The notes beneath the pieces were generated by a model. It saw nothing but the letters and a program-made list of their open reading frames with translations. It was not told the DNA's origin and did no database searches. This document shows positions 1 to 5,661 of a stretch of 5,661 bases of DNA, piece by piece. Each line of letters begins with the position of its first letter. Position 1 is the stretch's first letter. This DNA comes from Rhodospirillales bacterium (GTDB lineage: Bacteria > Pseudomonadota > Alphaproteobacteria > Rhodospirillales > Casp-alpha2), in the NCBI GenBank assembly GCA_021775275.1, contig JAJFIE010000029.1:1-5661 (forward strand), in the 5' to 3' direction. The position numbers and the translations under genes were made by a program.

Positions 1-385
1 GGCGCTACGCACGATGAAAGCGAAGCGTGTGCTCCTGACCACCGGTGCGCAGAATCTGGACGCATTCGCCCCTATGCCCGATATATTCTTTCTGGTCCGG
101 CAGATCGAAGATCACCAAAAGCCCCTACCCATGGACCATGCGGATACCATCATCCAGAAACCACCCTATTCGCTGGAAGGGGAGCGGGCGCTTATGGCTG
201 AAAACCGGATTGACACCATGATCAGCAAAGAAAGTGGTGGTGGCGCGACAGAAGCCAAACTCACCGCAGCGGCCGAACTTGGCATCAAGACAGTTCTGAT
301 CGAACGTCCACCCGAGCCCCCCGGCGACAATGTTTCCTCGCCAGAAAGCGCGCTGGCCTGGATTGAAGCGCAACTCTCAGTTTGA
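1..385 (+). CDS. cobK: Precorrin-6A reductase CobK (CbiJ family), C-terminal part; start lies outside the window
   Basis: CobK/CbiJ is the cytoplasmic NAD(P)H-dependent reductase that reduces (cobalt-)precorrin-6A to 6B, the step before CobL acts. The frame is open from the left edge (first full codon at base 2) to TGA at 383-385, giving 128 visible residues, about half the usual length of roughly 250, so the N-terminal half is missing. Family signs: the segment RVLLTTGAQNLDAF (bases 26-67), which looks like the mid-protein start of the second Rossmann-like lobe; SKESGGGATEAKL (224-262), matching the family's K-x-SGG...K motif; and LGIKTVLIERPPEPP close to the end. The ATG at base 14 is internal, because the homologous region begins well before it. 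The gene converges on cobM and their 3' ends overlap by 9 bases. It is therefore transcribed separately from the minus-strand cluster, although its product belongs to the same pathway. The sequence does not show whether the substrate carries cobalt. Confidence 0.92.
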   Translation, partial: ALRTMKAKRVLLTTGAQNLDAFAPMPDIFFLVRQIEDHQKPLPMDHADTIIQKPPYSLEGERALMAENRIDTMISKESGGGATEAKLTAAAELGIKTVLIERPPEPPGDNVSSPESALAWIEAQLSV

Positions 386-1144
386 TGCCTGCTTGGGCCG
401 CAGAACATGGTGATGATCTTCAGCGTAGAGACGACTGTCATCAAAGCCTGCATCACCGAAAACACGCCCCACCATGATCAGTGCAGTTCGCGTGATGCCG
501 GACTGTTTCACCTTTTGGCGGATATCGCCAAGCGTGCCCTGGATAAACTGCTCATCCGGCCAACTCACCCGGTAGGCAACCACCACGGGGCAGTCTTCGC
601 CGTAATTTGGCGTCAACTCGCGCACCACCTTGGCCAGATTATTGACCGACAGGTGAATGGCCAGCGTTGCGCCGGTTTTACCCAGGCTTGTCAAATCTTC
701 CCCTTCCGGCATGGAGGAGCTGCGCACCGCCGTGCGTGTCAGGATGACGGTCTGGCTGATATCGGGCAAGGTCAGTTCCCGCCCCAGGGCCGCCGCTGCG
801 GCGGCATAGGCGGAGACCCCCGGCGTCACATCATAGGGAATGCCCAGATCATCCAGCCGCCGCATCTGTTCGGCAATGGCGCCGTAGATGGACGGATCGC
901 CGGAATGAACCCGCGCGACGTCATGGCCCGCCGCGTGCGCACTCACTATTTCCGTAATGATTTCATCCAGATGCATGGGCGCGGTATCCTTGACCTGTGC
1001 GTCTTCCGCCGCCTCGGCAATGATCGCCTCGGGCACCAGTGACCCGGCGTAAAGCACCACGGACGCGGAGCGGATCAGGTTCAGCGCACGTATTGTAATG
1101 AGGTCTGCCGCGCCCGGCCCGGCACCAATGAAGTGAACAGTCAT
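377..1144 (-). CDS. cobM: Precorrin-4 C11-methyltransferase (CobM/CbiF)
   Basis: This 255-residue protein is a complete SAM-dependent uroporphyrin-III-C/tetrapyrrole methyltransferase of the CobM/CbiF group. It methylates C-11 of (cobalt-)precorrin-4 to give precorrin-5 in the cytoplasm. Visible motifs are the N-terminal GAGPGAADLIT (residues 7-17), VHSGDPSIYGA (79-89), which forms part of the SAM/substrate cleft, TPGVSAYAAAAAALGRELTLP (107-127), the TRT...SSMPEGEDL segment (136-151), which distinguishes CobM from other corrin methyltransferases, and a C-terminal SRLYAEDHHHVLRP (237-250). Length is normal. The ATG at 1144-1142 places the first motif at the usual distance from the N-terminus and has a GGGAG Shine-Dalgarno 10 bases upstream. 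It follows the cobJ stop by only 3 bases, so the two are probably co-translated. It is the last gene of the leftward unit, and its stop (379-377) lies inside the end of the convergent cobK. Aerobic CobM and anaerobic CbiF are close homologues, so metal status cannot be read from this gene alone. Confidence 0.97.
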   Translation of the reverse strand: MTVHFIGAGPGAADLITIRALNLIRSASVVLYAGSLVPEAIIAEAAEDAQVKDTAPMHLDEIITEIVSAHAAGHDVARVHSGDPSIYGAIAEQMRRLDDLGIPYDVTPGVSAYAAAAAALGRELTLPDISQTVILTRTAVRSSSMPEGEDLTSLGKTGATLAIHLSVNNLAKVVRELTPNYGEDCPVVVAYRVSWPDEQFIQGTLGDIRQKVKQSGITRTALIMVGRVFGDAGFDDSRLYAEDHHHVLRPKQASN

Positions 1145-1147
1145 TGG

Positions 1148-2989
1148 CTATTTGCTCCCTGACAACCGGCTTTCGCCATTCCGGTCCATTTTTGTTCCAT
1201 ATCCGCGTGGTGTGTAGACCCACCGGCCAACTCCGCGATTAAGCTCAACGCTTTGACTGTTGCCGATCAGCACCAGCGTCAGCATGTCGGCCTTGTCGGG
1301 GCCAAGCTCGTCGAGCCGGATGACCGAAATATCTTCCCCTTCGCGGCCCAGGTTGCGCGCCAGCACGACAGGCGTTTCCGCTGGTCGGTGACGCAACAGG
1401 ATATCGCGGGCCTCAATGATGTGTTTCTGGCGGCGCTTGGAGACGGGGTTATAGAGCGCCACGACAAAATCGCCGAACGCCGCGCCTTCCAGCCTCTGCC
1501 GAATGACATCCCACGGCGTTAACAGGTCAGATAATGAGATCGTGCAGAAATCATGCCCGATGGGCGCACCAATGCGAGATGCCGCCGCCTGTATGGCGGA
1601 AACGCCGGGACAAACGGAGAGCGCCAGCCGGTTCCAGTCCGCGCGGTCTTCGCGGTCCAGCAATTCGAACACCAGCGTTGCCAGTGCGTAAATTCCCGCA
1701 TCCCCGGAACAGACCAGCGCCACACGCCGACCTTCTGCCGCCAGGTCCAGTGCCACACGGGCACGGGCTTCTTCCTGCGCCAGTTCCGATTGATGACGCT
1801 GCTTGCCCTGAATAACATCCTCGATCAGATCAAGATACAGGCCGTATCCCACCACATCGTCGGCTTGCGCCAATGCCCGCGTCACTTGCGGTGTGCGCCA
1901 ATCGGCCATGCCGGGACCAATGCCGACAACGGCGAGGGAGCCCTGTGGCCGCCCTGTGGTCTGCGGATTAATGAGCACGCCGCTTTCGACACGGGCAATT
2001 GCGCAGGTGGCGCGAAGAGATTTGACTTTGGGTACTATCAGCGCCCCCAACCCACCAACGGCAGCCAGCGCAGCGCCTTCCGCCACGCCATGACAGCCGG
2101 TTTCCTGAAATACCACGTCGGACGGATTGGCCAGCCGTGCGGCCTCGGCTTCCAGTTCATCCGGTGAAAAGAACCGCGCCGGAACACCCAAATGATCGGC
2201 GAGGGCATGGACAGCCGCCTCGTCCGCTTTCAGATCAATGGACACGACACATGCCACTGCATGGGCGGCAAGATTGGCATCATCCAGAGTCTGGTGAGCC
2301 AGAGCAATCAGCTCTTCCGGGTCAGCATTCCGTTCGCACCCCACGCCCAGCGCCAGAACAGGCGGATGAAAGATAAGCCCATCGTCAGCATCTGAACGAT
2401 CCGTGATGCGAATGCAGTGGACGGCATCAGTTTCGACAAACGTCGCCCGGGATTCCATGATCCAGTCTGCGTTCCCTGCATCCACTTTCAACGCCACAGC
2501 CTCATTCGCCAGTAGCGCCGCCATGACGGCTTTCGCCGCCTCCGGATTGGCCACACACCACCCGGCGGGCGGGACATCAAGCGCCAGTCCAAGCCGGGTA
2601 TCTCCCGCTGTTGTGACTGCCGCTACGCCATTCAGGGCGCCGGCAATGCTAAGCGCCAGTTCGTTTGCCCCATGATGGCCACCGAGCAGCGGCACCACGC
2701 TCGCGCCATCGCTGGATACGGCGAGAACCGGGGGCTCTGTTTGTTTATCTGACAGCAAGGGCGCCAGGGCACGGATCAGAATGCCGGACGAAAAAAATCC
2801 AACAATGGGCCGCTTGCCAAGAAACAGGCTTTGCAGATGTTCCATGGTTTCCGAAAACGAGACATCAGCCTGATCATCCGCACGCCCGGCGAGGCCATGT
2901 ATTTCAGAACCCGGAAATTCCTTTTTCAGCACCTGCGCCTGTTCGGCGGCGGCTGAGTCCAGCACAACCAGAGCGACGGGGGCTAACAT
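1148..2989 (-). CDS. cobJ: CbiG-CobJ fusion: cobalt-precorrin-5A hydrolase domain plus precorrin-3B C17-methyltransferase
   Basis: This 613-residue two-part enzyme combines CbiG and CobJ. Residues 1 to about 340 are CbiG-like: FFSSGILIRALAPLL (65-79), SSDGASVVPLLGGHHGANELA (92-112), the CbiG N-terminal signature, then a middle segment, then a CbiG_C/CobE-like domain starting ALGVGCERNA (213-222) with CHGVAEGAAL (299-308). In the anaerobic pathway CbiG opens the ring lactone and releases acetaldehyde. Residues about 351-600 are CobJ/CbiH, which methylates C-17 and contracts the ring: VVGIGPG (354-360), LVCSGDAGIYA (425-435), PGVSA (461-465), LYNPVSKRR (512-520), LVLIGNS (572-578) and YTPRGYG (592-598). 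Stand-alone CobJ is about 250 residues, so this is a genuine fusion, with a linker near 340-350 and no internal stop. A longer open frame reaches 3109, but ATG 2989 is preferred: it has AAGGAG 7 bases upstream, CbiG homology begins there, and it overlaps the cobI end by only 7 bases. Stop TAG is at 1150-1148. Confidence 0.96.
   Translation of the reverse strand: MLAPVALVVLDSAAAEQAQVLKKEFPGSEIHGLAGRADDQADVSFSETMEHLQSLFLGKRPIVGFFSSGILIRALAPLLSDKQTEPPVLAVSSDGASVVPLLGGHHGANELALSIAGALNGVAAVTTAGDTRLGLALDVPPAGWCVANPEAAKAVMAALLANEAVALKVDAGNADWIMESRATFVETDAVHCIRITDRSDADDGLIFHPPVLALGVGCERNADPEELIALAHQTLDDANLAAHAVACVVSIDLKADEAAVHALADHLGVPARFFSPDELEAEAARLANPSDVVFQETGCHGVAEGAALAAVGGLGALIVPKVKSLRATCAIARVESGVLINPQTTGRPQGSLAVVGIGPGMADWRTPQVTRALAQADDVVGYGLYLDLIEDVIQGKQRHQSELAQEEARARVALDLAAEGRRVALVCSGDAGIYALATLVFELLDREDRADWNRLALSVCPGVSAIQAAASRIGAPIGHDFCTISLSDLLTPWDVIRQRLEGAAFGDFVVALYNPVSKRRQKHIIEARDILLRHRPAETPVVLARNLGREGEDISVIRLDELGPDKADMLTLVLIGNSQSVELNRGVGRWVYTPRGYGTKMDRNGESRLSGSK
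1155..1159 (-). promoter_or_regulatory. Ribosome binding site of cobM
   Basis: Read on the minus strand, GGGAG lies 10 bases before the cobM ATG (1144-1142), inside the last codons of cobJ. It supports this start and suggests that cobM translation follows from cobJ translation. Confidence 0.6.
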
Positions 2990-3690
2990 CCGGCCTCTCC
3001 TTCCGACTGGCGAACCAGGATCATGGAAAAGTATGGCGCGCTTTCGCCCGTGAAGTCGGCCAGCGGCAATACCCGTTCGCTTTCCATGCTGGCGTGCTCT
3101 ACATACCACGCATCGTCGATCCGCCCGAGGCGGGTGATAACATCGCGGACCTTCGATGCATGCCGCCCGAGCTTCATCACCGCTGTCGCTGCCGATCCGG
3201 CAATACGTTGCTCCAGATCGCCCTCATCCAGCGTTGCCGGCACGACCGTCAGAACCTGGTTACGCGATACCAGTGGCGCACCTGCGGCGGCGGCACAGGC
3301 GACAATGGATGACACACCGGGAACAACCTGTACCCGATGATCGCCCACAAAACGCACAAAGATGTACATGAACGAGCCATACAAAAAAGGATCCCCCTCG
3401 CACAGCACGGCCACGTCGCGACCCGCATCCAGATGGGTGGCAATTTCGAGGGCATATTTGTCATAGACATCATGGGCCGGGAAGGCTCCCGGCACCATGG
3501 GGGTGCGGATGACGATTTCCGTCTGGTTCCCCGGCAAATGCCGCGCGGCGATAGCGCGGGCAAGACTGTCGCCTTCGTCGGGCGCCGGATATGCAATTAC
3601 CGGAACGCGCTGAAGCACGCCATGGGCCTTCAGGGTAATCAGGTCGGGGTCACCCGGCCCGACACCCAGCCCGTAGAGGGTTCCGCTCAT
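2983..3690 (-). CDS. cobI: Precorrin-2 C20-methyltransferase (CobI/CbiL)
   Basis: This complete 235-residue tetrapyrrole methyltransferase transfers a methyl group from SAM to C-20 of (cobalt-)precorrin-2, forming precorrin-3A. This is the first step that commits the ring to cobalamin rather than siroheme. Motifs in order are GLGVGPGDPDLITLKA (7-22), AVLCEGDPFLYGSFMYI (94-110), VVPGVSSIVACAAAAGAPLV (122-141), VMKLGRH (171-177), YVEHASMESERV (196-207) and the C-terminal APYFSMILV (218-226), typical of the CobI group. The length matches the family. The ATG at 3690-3688 overlaps the cobL stop as ATGA (4 bases), pointing to translational coupling; the upstream Shine-Dalgarno is weak (a GCGAG stretch), which fits re-initiation by ribosomes ending cobL. 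The stop TAG (2985-2983) overlaps the cobJ start by 7 bases. No key motif is missing. Confidence 0.96.
   Translation of the reverse strand: MSGTLYGLGVGPGDPDLITLKAHGVLQRVPVIAYPAPDEGDSLARAIAARHLPGNQTEIVIRTPMVPGAFPAHDVYDKYALEIATHLDAGRDVAVLCEGDPFLYGSFMYIFVRFVGDHRVQVVPGVSSIVACAAAAGAPLVSRNQVLTVVPATLDEGDLEQRIAGSAATAVMKLGRHASKVRDVITRLGRIDDAWYVEHASMESERVLPLADFTGESAPYFSMILVRQSEGEAGC
2997..3002 (-). promoter_or_regulatory. Strong Shine-Dalgarno that fixes the cobJ start
   Basis: Read on the minus strand, AAGGAG lies 7 bases before the ATG at 2989-2987, within the end of cobI. It is the best ribosome binding site in the window. It decides for this start over the upstream in-frame ATG at 3109, which would add 40 unrelated residues read out of frame through cobI. 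Confidence 0.8.
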
Positions 3691-4904
3691 GTTTTTCTCG
3701 CTACCATCTGTAAAACTTCCATCATGGGGCGCATGGCCGTCAGCTTGCCGACATCGCCGGACCGGGCCGCCGAAATGCGCGTGAATGCTGCGCCTAAATC
3801 ACCGCCAAATGCCATCAGACGCTGCTGCGCCTCCATGGTGACAGCATTGGAAACCAGCACGCCGCCTTGGCTCAGGCGATCCCAGCAAGCTTCCAGAACG
3901 CCGACCTGTGACACGCCGCCACCGACAAAAATAGTATCGGGGTCGGGCAGGTTCGCCAGCGCATCCGGTGCTGTCCCCATGACCACGCCAAGATGCGGCA
4001 CACCGAGGTTATCTGCGTTTTGCCGGATGAAATCGCTGCGATCATCATCACTCTCAAGGGCAAAGGCCTGGCCACCATCCACGGCACGCAGCCATTCAAT
4101 CGCAACAGAGCCGCATCCCGCGCCAACATCCCACAACACCTGTCCCGGTTGAGGGGCCAGGTGGGCCACAGTTACAGCGCGGACCTCCCGTTTGGTAATC
4201 TGCGTGTCATGCTCAAAAGCACCTTCGGGCAACCCCGGCGTGCGAGGCCAGAACACGGCATCCGCCCCTGCGGCACAGTCGATACAGACAGTGTTGAGGT
4301 CCGGCACGTTGTCATAAGGCCAGTCGTCCGCCGTCCCCTCGAAACGCTGCTCGCCTGCTGCCGCCATGTCGCTGAAAACCGTCATGTGGCTTGCGCCGAA
4401 ACCTTTGGCGCACAGCAGGTCCGCCAGTATCTTCGGCGTCTCGCCGTTCCAGCTTAATGCAACAATTCGTGCGCCGGGGCGCATGTGCAGATTTAAGGCA
4501 GCGAAAGCCCGACCATGTACTGTCATGGTCGTCGTATCCGGTAATGACCACACCATACGGGCGCAGGCCAGACTAAATGCTCCAGGGTGGGGGATAACGG
4601 TGATTTCCGCCGGATCAAACCGCCGCGCCAGGGTGCTGCCCGCGCCGTAGTCCATGGGGTCGCCGGAGGCCAGCACGACAACGGACTTTCCACGCCAGCC
4701 CTCCATTTCATCCATGGTGGAGCCAATGCCACCGGACCATGTCAGGCGTTCCGTATCTTCTGCCAGATCAGAATCTGCTACCATTTCCTGATGGCGTTCA
4801 CCGCCCACCAGCAGGGCTGCACCCTTCAGGATTTCAAGGCTGGCTTGGGCAAGTCCCGCCAGACCATCCGCGCCAACCCCGATGACGGTAATCCAGGCTG
4901 TCAT
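3687..4904 (-). CDS. cobL: Precorrin-6Y C5,15-methyltransferase (decarboxylating), CbiE-CbiT fusion
   Basis: CobL methylates (cobalt-)precorrin-6B at C-5 and C-15 and removes the C-12 acetate carboxyl, giving precorrin-8. The 405-residue product joins two enzymes that are separate (CbiE, CbiT) in some bacteria. The CbiE-type methyltransferase fills about residues 1-205: VIGVGADGLAGL (7-18), VVLASGDPMDYGAGSTLARR (76-95), PHPGAFSLACARM (105-117) and LSWNGETP (150-157). The CbiT half, from about 220, is a Rossmann-type SAM methyltransferase: GLPEGAFEHDTQITKREVRA (224-243), VLWDVGAGCGSVAIEW (256-271), the SAM-binding glycine motif, acidic ALESDDDR (282-289) and PDPDTIFVGGG (320-330). Total length is close to known CobL. 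The open frame extends upstream to 5165 inside cobH, but ATG 4904 is chosen: the methyltransferase begins there, GGAG precedes it by 7 bases, and it makes an ATGA overlap with the cobH stop. Its own TGA overlaps the cobI start in the same way. Confidence 0.97.
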   Translation of the reverse strand: MTAWITVIGVGADGLAGLAQASLEILKGAALLVGGERHQEMVADSDLAEDTERLTWSGGIGSTMDEMEGWRGKSVVVLASGDPMDYGAGSTLARRFDPAEITVIPHPGAFSLACARMVWSLPDTTTMTVHGRAFAALNLHMRPGARIVALSWNGETPKILADLLCAKGFGASHMTVFSDMAAAGEQRFEGTADDWPYDNVPDLNTVCIDCAAGADAVFWPRTPGLPEGAFEHDTQITKREVRAVTVAHLAPQPGQVLWDVGAGCGSVAIEWLRAVDGGQAFALESDDDRSDFIRQNADNLGVPHLGVVMGTAPDALANLPDPDTIFVGGGVSQVGVLEACWDRLSQGGVLVSNAVTMEAQQRLMAFGGDLGAAFTRISAARSGDVGKLTAMRPMMEVLQMVARKT

Positions 4905-5527
4905 GCTGGTTCTCCAGAAACGGCATTGACCGCCGCGGCGGCCATCGCACTGCCGCCTTTCCGGCCACGGAGCGTCAAATAGGGAATACCGCCCGAATGA
5001 TCGATCAGGGCGGCCTTGGATTCCGCCGCGCCGACAAAGCCGACGGGAAAGCCGAAAATGGCGGCGGGACGAGGTGCGCCATCCGCCAGAAGTTCCAGCA
5101 ACCTGAACAACGCCGTCGGCGCATTGCCAATAGCAACCACGGCGCCCGCCAGTCGTGCGCCCCAAAGATCAATCGCCGCCGCCGACCGGGTGGTTCCGGC
5201 CCCTTGGGCGCGAGCAGGTACAGTTGGTTCGTTCAGGGTACAGATCACCGGATTTCCTGCTGGCAACCGATCACGGATGATGCCGTGGGCGACCATCCGG
5301 GCATCCACCAGAATGGGTGCACCGTCGGCAATGGCCGTGCTGGCCGCCGCCGCCACGTCGGACGACCATGCCAGATCATTGACGATTTCCGTCATGCCAC
5401 AGGCATGGATCAGGCGCACGGCGATGGTGGCCACATCATCAGGCAAAGACGACAAGTCCACCTCGCGTCGGATGATCGCAAATGATTCGGCGTAAATGGC
5501 TTCAGGGTCATGGATATAATCAAACAT
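4901..5527 (-). CDS. cobH: Precorrin-8X methylmutase (CobH/CbiC)
   Basis: CobH/CbiC moves the methyl group from C-11 to C-12 of (cobalt-)precorrin-8, giving (cobalt-)hydrogenobyrinic acid, the last corrin-ring rearrangement. The 208-residue length fits the family. Visible signs are the N-terminal YIHDPEAIYAESFAIIR (residues 4-20), VRLIHACGM (37-45) with His41 at the position of the catalytic histidine of the family, VAIGNAPTALFRLLEL (131-146), FPVGFVGAAESKAAL (160-174) and the terminal RGRKGGSAMAAAAVNAV (187-203). The start ATG 5527-5525 fits the family N-terminus; the Shine-Dalgarno is weak, a GGGG run at 5539-5536 ending 8 bases before the ATG. It begins 15 bases after the stop of the histidine-rich gene and ends in a 4-base ATGA overlap with cobL, so it sits inside the polycistronic unit rather than clearly at its head. 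No sign of degradation was seen. Confidence 0.97.
   Translation of the reverse strand: MFDYIHDPEAIYAESFAIIRREVDLSSLPDDVATIAVRLIHACGMTEIVNDLAWSSDVAAAASTAIADGAPILVDARMVAHGIIRDRLPAGNPVICTLNEPTVPARAQGAGTTRSAAAIDLWGARLAGAVVAIGNAPTALFRLLELLADGAPRPAAIFGFPVGFVGAAESKAALIDHSGGIPYLTLRGRKGGSAMAAAAVNAVSGEPA
4912..4915 (-). promoter_or_regulatory. Ribosome binding site of cobL
   Basis: Read on the minus strand, GGAG sits 7 bases before ATG 4904-4902, within the final codons of cobH. Together with the 4-base ATGA overlap it favours this start over the in-frame upstream ATG at 5165. Confidence 0.65.
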
Positions 5528-5542
5528 TGCGCACGCCCCGAA

Positions 5543-5661
5543 TTAGGAACCCTGATCTTTCGAGGCCGCGTCGGCGTCGTGATGCCCATGGGAATGACTG
5601 GGGGAATGACCATGAGAATGATCGTGGTGGTGATGCCCGTGGTGGACACCATGATCCGACG
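5543..5661 (-). CDS. Histidine-rich C-terminal end of an unidentified, probably metal-handling protein; start outside window
   Basis: Only the last 38 codons are visible, ending in TAA at 5545-5543. The translated tail is dominated by His with Gly, Ser and Asp: 14 of 38 residues are His, in runs such as HHGHHHHDHSHGHS and HSHGHH, then a short acidic/polar end DADAASKDQGS. Such tails bind Co2+, Ni2+ or Zn2+ and occur in cobalt chelatases of the CbiX type, CobW-like GTPases and cobalt or nickel transporters. Its place 15 bases upstream of cobH on the same strand suggests a cobalt role in the same operon; a CbiX-like chelatase or another cobalt-handling protein is my preferred guess, but no catalytic domain is visible. 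The frame is chosen because the other two minus-strand readings give no sensible gene end: one stays open into the cobH start in a different frame with no family resemblance. The strong codon pattern (CAT/CAC) supports real coding. Confidence 0.72.
   Translation of the reverse strand, partial: SDHGVHHGHHHHDHSHGHSPSHSHGHHDADAASKDQGS

Noticed and set aside
224..262. CobK motif reads K-E-SGG rather than the K-N-SGG seen in some CobK proteins
   Set aside because: Glu at this place is, as far as I recall, common in CbiJ-type members, so it looks like ordinary family variation and not a lost active-site residue.
407..1042. 211-residue plus-strand open frame opposite cobM
   Set aside because: It lies entirely within cobM on the opposite strand, has no recognisable motif and has His/Arg/Gly-rich shadow composition.
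2253..2259. GCCACTG, resembling the core of a cobalamin riboswitch B12 box
   Set aside because: It lies deep inside the cobJ coding region, on the opposite strand, with none of the other conserved riboswitch elements and no gene start downstream. A chance heptamer.
2990..3109. N-terminal extension of CobJ from the in-frame ATG at 3109
   Set aside because: These 40 codons overlap cobI in another frame, are Arg/Gly-rich without CbiG similarity, and a strong Shine-Dalgarno marks the ATG at 2989.
3337..4152. 271-residue plus-strand open frame opposite cobI and cobL
   Set aside because: It is antisense to two genes with clear family motifs, its composition is low in hydrophobic-core pattern and rich in Arg/Pro/Ser, and it matches no family I recognise. 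It is a shadow of G+C-rich codon use.
5581..5650. Short repeats with the pattern of a tandem repeat or regulatory array
   Set aside because: The repetition comes from His/Gly/Ser codons in the histidine-rich tail; there is no fixed unit length or spacing that would suggest a CRISPR or binding-site array.
5410..5652. 80-residue minus-strand open frame with Ile/Thr/Pro-rich sequence
   Set aside because: It is the +1-type shadow of the histidine-rich gene end (CAT/CAC repeats read as ATC/ACC) and then runs out of frame into cobH.

Overview
This window is most of a corrin-ring (vitamin B12, cobalamin) biosynthesis cluster. Moderately high G+C (by eye), tightly packed genes and the family variants present (a CbiG-CobJ fusion, a CbiE-CbiT fusion CobL, CobI ending in a PYFSMILV-type tail) suggest an alphaproteobacterium. 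I cannot name a genus from the sequence alone.

Layout. Five complete genes run leftward on the minus strand as one compact unit, in transcription order: cobH (5527-4901), cobL (4904-3687), cobI (3690-2983), cobJ with an N-terminal CbiG half (2989-1148) and cobM (1144-377). At the right edge, 15 bases upstream of cobH and on the same strand, is the end of another gene; its visible tail is a very histidine-rich, metal-binding-type segment (5661-5543). At the left edge, on the plus strand, is the C-terminal half of cobK (1-385). It runs towards cobM, and the two stop-codon ends overlap by 9 bases. Coding sequence fills nearly the whole window; the only gaps are 15 bases before cobH and 3 bases between cobJ and cobM.

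How the genes work together. CobI methylates C-20 of the (cobalt-)precorrin-2 ring. CobJ methylates C-17 and drives ring contraction, CobM methylates C-11, and the CbiG half of the cobJ product is expected to open the lactone and release the two-carbon fragment. CobK reduces the (cobalt-)precorrin-6A macrocycle. CobL methylates C-5 and C-15 and decarboxylates the C-12 acetate. CobH moves the C-11 methyl group to C-12, giving (cobalt-)hydrogenobyrinic acid. The main ring-modifying steps not seen here are C-1 methylation (CobF or CbiD), the oxygen-dependent precorrin-3B step (CobG or CobZ) and cobalt insertion. A full CbiG, no CobG or CobF in view, and a histidine-rich neighbour that could be a CbiX-type chelatase together lean towards a cobalt-early (anaerobic-type) or hybrid pathway. 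That is inference.

No promoter, riboswitch, terminator, RNA gene, mobile element, CRISPR array or unexplained repeat was found. The promoter and any B12 riboswitch would lie beyond the right edge. This is a well-known pathway rather than a new system; the points most worth checking are the identity of the histidine-rich gene, the CbiG-CobJ fusion and the pathway type.
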